64,000 bases of DNA from the NCBI RefSeq assembly GCF_049243985.1, contig NC_135373.1, forward strand, positions 9,444,501 to 9,508,500, read 5' to 3'. The notes under the pieces are model-generated. The model was not told where the DNA came from. It ran no database searches and saw only the letters and a program-made list of their open reading frames with translations. The stretch comes from Paroedura picta (lineage: Eukaryota; Chordata; Lepidosauria; Squamata; Gekkonidae). Shown here in pieces: positions 55,587 to 64,000 of the stretch. Each line of letters begins with the position of its first letter. Position 1 is the first letter of the stretch. Made by a program: the position numbers and the translations under genes.

Positions 55587-55654
<68 letters not shown>

Positions 55655-55685
55655 GAAAAAACAGAGTAAGTGCAGAATCGGCCCT
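54770..55685 (-). mobile_element. TIR element X, copy 5, split by a LINE end
   Basis: Reverse copy: GTCTGCACTGGGCTTTTTAC, TGCATGATTGATCCGGAGTG, CCTGATTGGCCAGGGCGTCA, AAATTGATCTGAATTTAGCA. After a LINE insertion (55363-55652) its terminus resumes as AGTAAGTGCAGAATCGGCCC. Confidence 0.7.
55363..55652 (+). mobile_element. L2-like LINE 3' end with (AAT)n tail
   Basis: TTATAACCCGCCACAAGCCT, GGAGTGGCAGGTAAGAAATA, then about 21 AAT units (55590-55652). Inserted into element X. Confidence 0.65.
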
Positions 55686-55779
55686 GGACTCCCTCTAACA
55701 GCCAGAATACAAAGATCTCACCCCGAAATCTTTCACCAGCTCCAGAGGTTCTTCTAATGGCCCATTAGAGTTTCTTTAT

Positions 55780-56065
55780 CTCTGATATTACTGAAGAAGA
55801 AGAGTTGGCTTTTGTATGCCACTTTTCTCTACCCGACGGAGTCAAAGTGGCTTACAATCCTCTTCTTTTCCTCTCCCCACAACAGACACCCTGTGAGGGA
55901 GGTGAGGCTGAAAAAGCCCTGATATCACTGCTTGGTCAGAATAGCTTTCTCAGTGCTGTGGTGAACCCAAGGTCACCCAGCTGGCTTCATGTGGGGTAGC
56001 GAGGAATCAAACTCGGCTCGCCAGATAAGAAGTCTGCACTCCTAACCATGACACCAAACTGGCTC
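55780..56065 (-). mobile_element. CTT-tailed SINE, near full length
   Basis: From GAAGAAGAGTTGGCTTTTGT to CTAACCATGACACCAAACTGGC on +, the full reverse copy with GGTCACCCAGCTGGCTTCATG. Confidence 0.88.
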
Positions 56066-56201
56066 TAGTCTAGGGTAGCTAGACGTTTCCTGCCGCACAC
56101 AGGTGTGGGGACATCCCTGAAAATTGTCTCACCGCCATAGACAAAAAGCTTCCAACGCGTAGGGGTCAACCCCAAAACAGCTAGGAGGAGCGCGGCCTGT
56201 T

Positions 56202-56214
56202 GTTGCTAGGCAAC
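56202..56214. promoter_or_regulatory. RFX X-box motif GTTGCTAGGCAAC
   Basis: Perfect inverted repeat GTTGC-TAG-GCAAC, the form bound by RFX factors in promoters of ciliary and other genes. It sits about 100 bases upstream of the ATG at 56315 in a locally CpG-rich block. Binding is inferred. Confidence 0.5.
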
Positions 56215-56314
56215 CGCGCGGCACTCTTTCGGCCTCCCTAGGCATCACTGCCAGGCGGCTGGGACTAAAAGGGAAGGTGGTTGTGGGAACGCGGCCAAGA
56301 GACGAAGAGGGGGC

Positions 56315-56452
56315 ATGTTTTCAAAAAAATCTAAACTGGCCCAGCGCCTTATTCGGGAAATCGAGGAGCTAGGGCACGAGGTGTCAGTTTGGGCTAAAAA
56401 TTTCCACACATCAGGTCTGCCTCAGGCTGTGAATTCTTGTGGCCTATTTTAA
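56315..56452 (+). CDS. Short open frame of unknown status
   Basis: 45 codons starting MFSKKSKLAQRLIREIEELG and ending at TAA 56450-56452. The first 30 residues are charged and helix-prone (IREIEELG), with no recognised family. It could be the first coding part of an unknown gene, with a splice donor before its stop, a microprotein, or chance. Support is its position downstream of the X-box and lack of repeats. Confidence 0.2.
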   Translation: MFSKKSKLAQRLIREIEELGHEVSVWAKNFHTSGLPQAVNSCGLF

Positions 56453-57045
56453 GCTTTAAAATATCCAGCTATTTCAGAGGACAAAACCAGGCCAGGAGTG
56501 ATTGCATTTCCTTTGTTAAAAGAGAGCTGGATTCTCGCAAGTTAGACTCTCTCTCTACGCCGTTCCCTGGACTTCAGATGTGATAACCGAGGCCCCTTTT
56601 ACACCCCTTTTCCCCTTGGCCTCCCAATTTATCAGTCTAGAGAGAAACTGAATTTTTTTGCCGGAGATTTCAATTATATCGAGTGTGCGCCAGGCTTTCA
56701 AGGCCTGGGAAACACTGTTTCCTTCCCCCCTGCAATTACTTCCCAAGGTGAAATGGAGGGTCCCGCTGGCTCCAGAAACTAAAAATCTCTGAGAATCCTT
56801 CTCTTCTGATCTCAAGCCAGGATTGCAAAAGGTAAGCAACTGTTTAATATTTTAGCAGCATAAGTACTCCTATAAGACATGAGTGACTTCCTCCTGTCCA
56901 ATAGAGAGATAGTGTTAAGAGTGTCAAACTAGGATTCTGGGAGACCCGGGTTCGAATCCATAGCCATTCTGCTATGGAAGCTGACTACCTTCTGGGTTGG
57001 GTTGCCAACCATCAGGTAGCACCTGGATATCTCCAGAACATTTGC

Positions 57046-57629
57046 GGTTTGGGTCCAGTGTATCTGAAAGATCATCTGATTTTTTATGCCACTTACAGAG
57101 CTCTTTGCTCTATGAATTCTAAGAGGTTGGCGATCCCAAGCCTGCGCGAGGTATGCCTGGCCTCAACTAGGGCCAGGGACTTTTTGGTCCTGGCCCCTAC
57201 CTGTTGGAATGAACTCCCAGAGGAGCAAAGGGCCCTGTTGGAGCTATCTCAGTTCTGCAGGGCCTGCAAGGTGGAGATCTTCCACCAGGCATTTGGTTGA
57301 GGCTGGGTTAAGGAAGATATGTGGAGTCCCTCCTACAAGCTCCTACATCAGAAGCGAACACTGGCAGGGGATCGTGGGAACTGTAGTCCATGGACATCTG
57401 GAGGGCCGCAGTTTGACTACCCCTGTCCTACATGGAGGTATTGAACCAGGATGGGTCTGTTGAGCTATGGATTACAGAGGGAATGGTTTTATTATTGGAT
57501 CTGTGATGATTTATTATCTCATTTTGTCGTTTTACCATTTTCATTCTGCTGTAAACCTCCATGATCCAGCTGGCCCGAGAGTGGTGGTTAATAAATCTAA
57601 TAGATAATAATTAAATAATAATAAATAAA
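57046..57629 (+). mobile_element. L2-like LINE 3' end
   Basis: An open frame to 57300 encodes a LINE C-terminal segment (LAIPSLREVCLASTRARDFL, then CWNELPEEQRALLELSQF), followed by the 3' UTR and a TAATAA-type tail. It is the most intact coding piece of this family here. Confidence 0.75.
57349..57425. mobile_element. hAT foldback MITE reduced to one arm
   Basis: Begins CAGAAGCGAACACTGGCAGG and keeps the full right arm to GACTACCCCTG, with a perfect target duplication TCCTACAT (57341-57348, 57426-57433). The left arm is almost entirely gone. Confidence 0.85.
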
Positions 57630-57845
57630 ATGGCAGCTCTGTGGGGTGAACTCTCTGTTGTTATACTGTGCTGAAACCCCTGCCCTCCCAAGGTTTTCTC
57701 CCCCAAAGTTCTGGGAGTTTCCCAACCTAGCACGGGCAGCCCTACTTACAAAACTGCTGTGAGGATGAAATGGAGGAGAGGCAGCATGATGTCAGCTGCT
57801 TTGGGGTCCCTGTTGCAGAGAAAAGTCAGGTCTAAATAGATAAAG

Positions 57846-57998
57846 AGGTTCAGGACTGAGGTCCCTTGAAGGGAGAATGGGGTGAGGGTGGGGGTTACTT
57901 GTTACCATCTTGGTCACTGAGGCATGATTATATGGTGCAATCCTAAATATCATTCTCAGTCCTTAGAAAGGTTTGACTCTATGTAGGCGATACAGCAG
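57846..57998. other. Short unassigned spacer
   Basis: Nothing recognised. Confidence 0.4.
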
Positions 57999-58137
57999 CA
58001 GTGGCCAATCAGTGGCTCTCCAGATGTCCATGGACAACAATCTCCAAGAGCCCCTGCCAGCATGTGGGACTGCTGTCAGGGGCTCATGGGTAATGTAGTT
58101 CATGGACATCTGGAGAGCCACAGTTTGGCCACCCCTG
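57999..58137. mobile_element. hAT foldback MITE, older subtype, first of a pair
   Basis: CAGTGGCCAATCAGTGGCTC to the inverse GAGAGCCACAGTTTGGCCAC and CCCTG. Several arm mismatches. Confidence 0.85.
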
Positions 58138-58139
58138 CG

Positions 58140-58274
58140 CAGGGGTTGCCAAACTGTGGCTCTCCAGATATCCATGGACTACAATTCCCCTGAGCCCCTG
58201 TCAGGATGGCCAATTGGCAGTGGCTCACAGTAACTGTAGTCCATAGACCTCTGGAGAGCCACAGTTTGACTAAG
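58140..58274. mobile_element. hAT foldback MITE, older subtype, second of a pair
   Basis: CAGGGGTTGCCAAACTGTGG start, inverse CCACAGTTTGACTAAG near 58274. It begins two bases after the first copy ends. Confidence 0.82.
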
Positions 58275-58532
58275 AGGACAGCATAATCTGAAGCAAAGCA
58301 TAAGAATTCCTCCTGGATCTATTAACAGTGCCCCAAAGTCCATCTTGTCTATTGGGCTGGTCATAACTGCACCCCCATTTCAGGGGCTGAGTCAAAAGCA
58401 AAGCTTTATAACTTTTGTGGTCTGGGATTAGGCAGAAGGATTTTTTTCAGTCAAACATAATGCCCCCCTCCCATTTGGGATATTAAGCACTAGTGAATTA
58501 ACCGAAGACTGAAGATGTATCGGAGTTCTTAC

Positions 58533-58611
58533 CTGGTGTGGAAACTGAAATAGTCTGGCTACTGATCTTCTTTCCCCGGTTTCCATCCCGCCTCTGGACC
58601 CCGGGCTCTCT
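58533..58611 (-). CDS. Candidate exon, unknown gene
   Basis: On the minus strand a 79-nt open segment lies between a good acceptor (TTGTTCTGCAG, ending at 58612) and a strong donor (CCAG|GTAAGAAC, from 58532). One frame reads REPGVQRRDGNRGKKISSQT and continues ISVSTP. The surrounding 58430-59000 contains no recognised repeat. The product is unrecognised and no flanking exon is confirmed, so this may be chance or an old element. Confidence 0.25.
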
Positions 58612-59039
58612 CTGCAGAACAATGGTGTGATTAATACACAACGATGGGAAGAAAGACACGTATACCTTATTAAATCCCGTTTTAAAATTAACACCTCTCT
58701 GTAAGTGATGCCGCTCAACAGACTTGACTCCAACAATCACAACACAACAGGGAATTGTCCTACGTGTATGGATCGTGGCAGAAACAATAGTTACACTACG
58801 TTAGTGCATAAGGATGCCGAGATACACCCACATGGTAGTTCCAGAAAGATATGATAGGTGTATTCCTTAGAATGTCCTCAAAAACATCCCCTGGAGTTGT
58901 TACAGAAAACAATGTGAATCCATTTCGTTTTTTCCCCACACACAGAGCAGCTTTGGATTCAATGTGAAAGGTGGTGTTTATATATCTGTACAACAGACGG
59001 ACGTTCTTCGCTCTGCTTCTTGTAGCTGCCTAACTCCAC
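58612..59039. other. Repeat-free sequence, nothing assigned
   Basis: A further minus-strand open frame (58796-58993) of 65 residues has no recognised similarity. Confidence 0.35.
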
Positions 59040-59430
59040 AGGTCAGCCAACACCAAAGCAGGGCCTTTTTGGTGGTGGCTCAAGAGTTGGGAAAGGGCAG
59101 TACTTCAGTGACCTGATGTTCCTGAGGGCCCCCTTTAGGCTTTGAGAAACCCCAGGACTGCAGAATATGGTCGGGAAGCATAGATGTGTACATGGCTCAC
59201 CCTGGGCCCCTCATTGGCTATATGGGGGAGGGGATGGGTCAACATGATCATATATGGTCATATCACCCAATAAATGTTTAACACATTATATATAATATAT
59301 ATAATGTGTTAAACATTTATTAAACATATAATAATTAGCTCCCACCCATTCAGGAAACCCTTCCAGGGGCATCAAGAAACCCCCGGGTTTCATGAGCCCT
59401 GGTTGAGAAAGCCTGCCTTATATAGGCAGT
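59040..59430 (+). mobile_element. hAT element (family D)
   Basis: CTTTGAGAAACCCCAGGACT, CAGAATATGGTCGGGAAGCA, AGGAAACCCTTCCAGGGGCA and end CCTGGTTGAGAAAGCCTG. A 16-base inverted pair (AATGTTTAACACATTAT) lies at about 59270-59325. Confidence 0.55.
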
Positions 59431-59504
59431 AGTCTGTTCCTCTGCCAGTCTTGGGTTCAACAGTGATCTCATGAACCAACACGTTGGGACGTACTTTAAA
59501 TAGG

Positions 59505-59722
59505 GATGCCAGCTTCCAGGTGGGACCTGGGGGTCCTGGAATTACAGCTAATGTCCAGGCAACAGAGATCAGTTCCCCTGGAAAGAAAATGGCTGCTTAG
59601 AAGGCAGACTCGATGGTATTTTGCCACATTAAATTTTCCCCCCTCCCCAATCCTCGCCCTCTGCAGGCTCCACCCCCAAAGTCCCCAGGTTTTCCCAATC
59701 CGGAGTTGGCAGCCATAACATG
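59505..59722 (+). mobile_element. GTTGCCA TIR element, both ends present
   Basis: AGGGATGCCAGCTTCCAGGT to CGGAGTTGGCAGCCAT, with GATCAGTTCCCCTGGAAAGA and CTCTGCAGGCTCCACCCCCA inside. Good reference copy. Confidence 0.8.
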
Positions 59723-59802
59723 AAAACAGCTCTCTAGAACTTCCAGGGAGTTTGGCTTCATCATCTGTAATTCTCTGCTGATTGCTTCGGTGTTCTTGGT
59801 TG

Positions 59803-60052
59803 TAGATTTATTTGTTTGTTTCTTTGTTTAGATTTTTATATCACCCCTTCCATACAGCTCTGGGCGGTTCACATAGAACATCATAACAAATATAACAATC
59901 ATAACATACCAACTAGAACAATATTTCAACAGGAACCGTAACTTGACAGTCATGGGAGGGGGTGTCTGAGGGGGGACCAGCAGATGTTGTTGGGTTGGTC
60001 GGCCTCAAGTAAATGCCTGGTGAAGATCCCTTTTGCAGGCATGGGGAACCCT
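59803..60052 (-). mobile_element. L2-like LINE 3' end
   Basis: ATTTATTTGTTTGTTTC inverse tail, CTCTGGGCGGTTCACATAGA and GCCTCAAGTAAATGCCTGGTG in reverse. Confidence 0.75.
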
Positions 60053-60589
60053 GGGGGGGAGGTATGCCCTGCATGACCCTCCCCTCCACAAGGAATTGGT
60101 GGAACCAATGGCCCACAGGTTGGGGGTCCGGTAAGTTCAGAGAAGATTCTTTTTCTTCTCAGGAATCTGCAAAAATGTCAAAGGCCTAGGTCAGGCGATT
60201 CTGCCACTTTCCTTTGGTGGCAATGAGAAAGAAAGTAGGACAAACTCTCATTCATAATGTTTTAATCCAGGCCGGCTCCTTTCTTGTGACCCTGCCTGCA
60301 GAAAGGCAGATTTATCCAGTGGTGGAGGCTGGGAGGGTGGGGAGAGATTTGGGATTTCTTCCTTCTAGGTTGTTTAGGAGCAAAGTGGGGGGATAAGCAA
60401 TTAAAAAAACGGATGTGAATCCTGCCTTTAGCATGTGTTTGGGACGGGATGGGATTGGCTGATTTAGAAAAGAGGGATTAGGATTTTCTTCTCTAAAAAT
60501 AGCTGGCCCCAATCCACGGGGAGCAGGGAAGGCACGTTTGCCTTCTCCAACCACAGAAAGTCTGGCAGCAAATTTAACTCCCGGGTATG
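60053..60589. other. Intergenic sequence, nothing recognised
   Basis: No recognised repeat, exon or RNA gene. Confidence 0.4.
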
Positions 60590-60660
60590 GAGCTCCTCGA
60601 AGCCTGAAAAATATTTCAGGGATTCCTCCATGGTCAAAAGGTTGGAAAAGGCTGAATTGG
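60590..60660 (+). mobile_element. hAT fragment (family D)
   Basis: CCTCGAAGCCTGAAAAATAT and CCATGGTCAAAAGGTTGGAAAAGGC. Confidence 0.5.
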
Positions 60661-60904
60661 GGTAATGGTAGAACACTCTATTTGTTCAGACCAACACGGC
60701 TACCCACTTGAATCTATCTTTAGGGTAATGGTGTTTTTTTTTAAAAAAACTCCTATTTTCTCTCACCTCAGCTGAGTGGTAAGATAAGACGGAGATGCCC
60801 TCTCTGTTTAAGGTGAAGCCGCCTAAAGATACTACAGGCCAAGGGCTAAGGCCGCAATATGAAATAATAGGTTTAGAAAGGTGTGACTGTGTTTAGGGTT
60901 GTTT

Positions 60905-62100
60905 CGAGTGGGTAGTTGTGTGGGTCGCCGTGTTGGTCTGAAGCAGCAGAACAAAGTTTGAGTCCACTGGCACCTTTGAGTCCAATAGAGTTTTATTCAC
61001 ATTGTAAGCGTTTGTGTGCATGCCCACTTCTTCAGATACAATGAAATGGAAATTACTAGTCCATACATATAGGTAGAGGGTGGTACCAGATCTTGCAATA
61101 AACCCAGATGCCAATTTTGTTACCCCATAGACCTAAATAACACAGTCACTGGACCTAACAACATCAACTACACCATCTCAGGCTTATTCACATGTTCACC
61201 TTTATATGCCCTCAAATGCCAAGATAGCCTTATGGTTCTCTACACAGAGCAAATAGGTCAAACCTTATGCCAAAAGATAAATGGAAACAAATCTTACATC
61301 AAGAATCACAAGACTGAGAAACCTGCAGGAGAACACTTCAGCCTTCAATGCATGACTTCAAAGTAGCTGTTTTATTGCAAAAGAATTTCAAGAACAGACT
61401 AGAAAGAGAAATTGCTGAATTGCAAGTTATTGGAACACTGCAAACAATGGAATCCCCAGGACTTAACAGGAATATTGGTGTCTTATTTCACTACATATGC
61501 TAACCTCATCCAGCTGCCGTATCTGTATTCTTACCAATCCCCCCAAAGGGCTATAAATCCTCTTTATTTTACTTATTTGGAATAATAGAATAGTAGATTG
61601 TAATGTAACATAATGAATAGTAGAATCATGTCATGTAATTTGGAATGGTTGACTGGAATGTATTTCTCTGGTCTGGAGTCAGGGGAGATAACTCTATACA
61701 GAAGATGCTGTAAGGTCACCTCCATGCTGGAGAAGGGACGGATGGAGTGTAATGACAGGCTCTCAGCATTCCACAATTAGGGATACCTTCACTCATCAGT
61801 TTCCAATTTTGACATATTCTTTCTTTCCCTATGTCCCTCCTCCCCCAGGCCAGGAATTAAACTCAAACAAGTAAACTAAGTTTACAGTAACCAAGTAAAC
61901 TAAGGTTGTTATTCCTGTTTGGTCCTTGAATATGGAAAACATCTTCATTAGACTGTATGCTTATTTACCACTTAGCTATATGGCCTGGTAATCCCCATTT
62001 CATTATATTTGAGGAAGTGTGCATGTACGTGAAAGCTTATACTTTGAATAAAACTTTGTTAACCTTAAAGGTTCCCCTGGACTCAAATTTTGTTCTGTTT
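60905..62100 (+). mobile_element. Penelope-like retroelement remnant with inverted ends
   Basis: Left end (60905-61050: GTCGCCGTGTTGGTCTGAAG, CAGAACAAAGTTTGAGTCCA) and right end (61995-62098: AGCTTATACTTTGAATAAAA, GACTCAAATTTTGTTCTG) are inverse of each other. Between them, 61120-61560 reads like a decayed GIY-YIG endonuclease region of Penelope-like elements (LYTEQIGQTLCQKINGN, KTEKPAGEHFSLQ). The element is broken in several places and old; its reverse transcriptase was not recognised. Confidence 0.55.
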
Positions 62101-62194
62101 ATTTTATTTTATATATTTAGATTTTTATACCACCCTTCCATCTGGGTTGCTTTATCAGTATCAATAATGTTAGGGCCACCTGCTATAGGGCTGT

Positions 62195-62390
62195 GACCTG
62201 GCTGGCCCAGGCTAACCTGATCTCATCAGACCTGAGAAGCCAAACAGGCTTGGCCCTAGTTGCCCCTTGGATGGGAGCCCACCAGGGAAGTCCAAGCCCT
62301 CTACCCAGCAGCTGGCCATGGCAAACCCTGATGCTCTGATTCCCTTGCTTTGAAATCCTTGCGGGTTGCCATAACTCAGCTGCCACTTAG
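62195..62390 (+). mobile_element. 5S-rRNA-derived SINE, best copy
   Basis: CTGATCTCATCAGACCTGAG, AAGCCAAACAGGCTTGGCC and CCCTTGGATGGGAGCCCACC align with 5S rRNA boxes A to C. It is followed by the body with CCATGGCAAACCCTGATG and GGGTTGCCATAACTCAGCTG. Confidence 0.88.
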
Positions 62391-62730
62391 AATCATAGAG
62401 TTGGAAGGGGCCATACAGGCCATCTAGTCCAACCCCCTGCTCAACGCAGGATCAGCCCTAAGCATCCTAAAGCATCCAAGAAAAGTGTGTATCCAACCTT
62501 TGCTTGAAGACTGCCAGTGAGGGAGAGCTCACCACCTCCTTAGGCAGCCTATTCCACTGCTGAACTACTCTGACTGTGAAAAATGTTTTCCCTGATATCT
62601 AGCCTATATCATTGTACTTGTAGTTTAAACCCATTACTGCGTGTCCTCTCCTCTGCAGCCAACAGGAACAGCCTCCTGCCCTCCTCCAAGTGACAACCTT
62701 TCAAATACTTAAAGAGGGAAGCTATCATGC
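62391..62730 (-). mobile_element. CR1 LINE 3' segment
   Basis: AATCATAGAGTTGGAAGGGG, CCATCTAGTCCAACCCCCTG to AATACTTAAAGAGGGAAGCTATCAT. Near-identical in extent to 17163-17503. Confidence 0.92.
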
Positions 62731-62749
62731 TCTCTTCCAGTCCTGATAG

Positions 62750-64000
62750 CACTTTCACACGCAGGACCCTTAGAACGCGTTATGGGAAGGGGGGGGGGAG
62801 GAGGAAGGAACTCCACACATGGTCAGGAGCACTGTTCTCCGACGACGCAAACTCCCTGGGCCTCAGTCTTACCCATTCAGTCCTACCCTGGGCCTCAGTC
62901 CTACCCATTCGCCAGGCCGCCCTTGACCTGAGCGGTTTGGAGGGAGGCGGCCGAGCAGAACCAGTCCTCGTGGCCGGCTGCAGGGGGGCACCAGCCCCAG
63001 TGTGCGCCCACCGCCCCCAGTGTGTGTGTGAGGCTAGGCCGATGCCCGCAGCGAGAGCCTTTGCTGCAAGCCAAAGGGGGGGGGGGCGCTGCGAGGGAGG
63101 TGGGAGGGGGGGCAGTCCGGGTCAAGCGAATCGGCGCGTCCAACAGGCCGCGAAGGGGGGGGGGAGAGAGAGAGAGAGCTCCGGGTGGGAGAGAGAGAGA
63201 GAGCTCCGGGTGCCGCTTCGCCCGGCCTGGCTCCCCCTCCCCCTTTGCCTCTGCCTTTCCGGGAGGGGATCCAATATCCCGCCCCCCCTCCCCGGCCAAT
63301 GACATCACCAGCACCCCCAAAGAGCCTCTCCCAGCATGCAGCGCTGGCGGGCCCCGGAGACTCCGCGTTGCCGGTGGAGACGCAGAGGAGAGGGAGGGAG
63401 AGAGAGAGAGGGAGAGGGAGGGAGGAGGTGGCGGCGGCGGCTCCTCCTGGCAGGTGAGTGCGCAGCCAGGCTTGCCAAGGGAGACCCGGGCGCTCTGCTG
63501 CTCCCCGGCCAGCGGTGCACGGGACCCCCCCCCCCCCGCTCCGTCCTCCTCCGGGTCCTCCCGAAGCCCTTTCTTCCCCCGCTCCCTGGGCGCCTCGGCT
63601 TTCTCTCCTGTCACCTTCTCCCCGCCCGCCTGCCCGCCCGTTTCCTTCCTGCCGGCCGGCCGGCTCGCAGCGCCGCTGGAAGTTCAATGGCTTTCCTCCA
63701 GAGTAAGTGGCCTAGCGGCGGCTCCTGCCCCTCGCCTCCCTTGGGCCCCGCTTCTGTCATCCCCGCCAAGAGAAGCCGGCCCCTTCGGAGGAGGATGGAG
63801 GGGGGGGCGTCCCGGCCCCCTGGCCCCTTATTTAGGGGGTGATCTCAGCCCGCTTGCCTTCTCCTCCCTCCCTCCCTCCCTGCCTGCCAAGCCTGGCTGT
63901 GCTGCGTGGGGCTCGGCTGCTCTGTGCCCCCTCCCCACCCCCTCCCCTTGAGCTCGCCTCCTTCCTCCGGCCTCCCCCGTCCTGCCGCTGCCCGCGACCC
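62750..64000 (+). promoter_or_regulatory. CpG island and promoter of a downstream gene
   Basis: Sustained CpG-rich sequence to the window end. Two CCAAT boxes (63271-63275 and 63296-63300) flank a CCCGCCCCCC GC box, and TGACATCA, a CRE-like site, follows at 63300-63307. Transcription probably starts about 30-60 bases later. It also holds a 26-bp GA-rich tandem duplication near 63155-63205 and a 30-bp one near 62850-62909. Confidence 0.7.
63340..63453 (+). other. Probable first (non-coding) exon
   Basis: Ends at CTGGCAG|GTGAGTGC, a full consensus splice donor at 63454, about 150 bases after the CCAAT box. The sequence is (GGAG/GCG)-rich, typical of vertebrate 5' UTRs. The exon start is a guess. 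The gene is not identified because its coding exons are outside the window. An alternative ATG exon with donor CCAGA|GTAAGTGG lies at 63687-63702. Confidence 0.45.

Larger units (their letters stand above)
56090..56840 (+). other. Repeat-free stretch, candidate promoter and exon
   Basis: Contains none of the repeat families seen around it. CpG-rich at 56150-56300 (GCGCGGCCTG, GCAACCGCGCGGC). It holds an RFX-type X-box, a short open frame and a consensus donor AAAAG|GTAAGC at 56832. A transcription start is inferred only. Confidence 0.35.
57000..57745 (+). mobile_element. GTTGCCA TIR element split by a LINE
   Basis: Left part GGGTTGCCAACCATCAGGTAG to 57045; right part AAAATGGCAGCTCTGTGGGGTG to CACGGGCAGCCCTAC (57630-57745). 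Confidence 0.7.
56915..57845 (+). mobile_element. tRNA-SINE containing three nested insertions
   Basis: SINE head (GTGTCAAACTAGGATTCTGG, B-box CCCGGGTTCGAATCC) at 56915-56999; SINE 3' part (AAACTGCTGTGAGGATGAAATGG, GCTTTGGGGTCCCTG) at 57746-57845. Between them lies a GTTGCCA element that itself holds an L2-like LINE, which holds a foldback MITE. Confidence 0.75.

Noticed and set aside
62195-62290. 5S rRNA gene
   Set aside because: Diverged and continuous with a SINE body that recurs at 39671, 42890 and 50131.
63022-63951. 309-codon open frame at the right end
   Set aside because: Low-complexity translation of a CpG island and GA repeats; better explained as promoter and 5' UTR.

Overview
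The window is vertebrate nuclear DNA, most likely from a squamate reptile (lizard or gecko type). Evidence: split genes with GT-AG introns, CR1 and L2-like LINEs, a 5'-truncated BovB (RTE) LINE, tRNA-derived and 5S-rRNA-derived SINEs, and many short hAT-type and other terminal-inverted-repeat (TIR) transposons. Nothing prokaryotic is present: no operons, CRISPR arrays or intact tRNA/rRNA genes. Calls rest on reading the sequence and on recalled family features; no database search was run. I recognised no endogenous retrovirus or Polinton.

One gene is certain. The last three coding exons of a hyaluronan synthase lie on the + strand at 2095-2320, 4453-4585 and 5439-6114, with a 3' UTR to about 7065 (AATAAA at 7041). 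Residue choices match HAS1 better than HAS2 or HAS3. The start of the gene lies upstream of the window. Its introns are full of repeats, and a foldback transposon ends 31 bases before one acceptor and probably supplies the branch point.

From about 7.1 to 62.7 kb there is no confident protein gene. The stretch is a dense, often nested repeat landscape: (1) at least 13 copies of a ~75-140 bp hAT foldback MITE, most with clear 8-bp target duplications; (2) a CTT-tailed tRNA-SINE that repeatedly shows tandem copies of its 3' module; (3) a second tRNA-SINE ending in CCTTTACC; (4) 5S-derived SINEs; (5) CR1 and L2-like LINE fragments; (6) Penelope-like retroelement remnants, one with a hammerhead-ribozyme-like core and one with a GIY-YIG-like fragment; (7) TIR families I cannot assign, called here X, Y and GTTGCCA. 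A U4 snRNA pseudogene joined antisense to a LINE tail between 14-bp target duplications (36947-37285) is the clearest mechanistic oddity.

Three places may hold unrecognised regulatory or coding sequence: a CpG island at 44.24-44.96 kb; a repeat-free stretch at 56.09-56.84 kb with a perfect RFX X-box and a short open frame; and a minus-strand candidate exon at 58533-58611. The right end (62.75-64.0 kb) is a strong CpG island with CCAAT boxes and a consensus splice donor at 63454, probably the promoter and first exon of the next gene, reading rightward out of the window.
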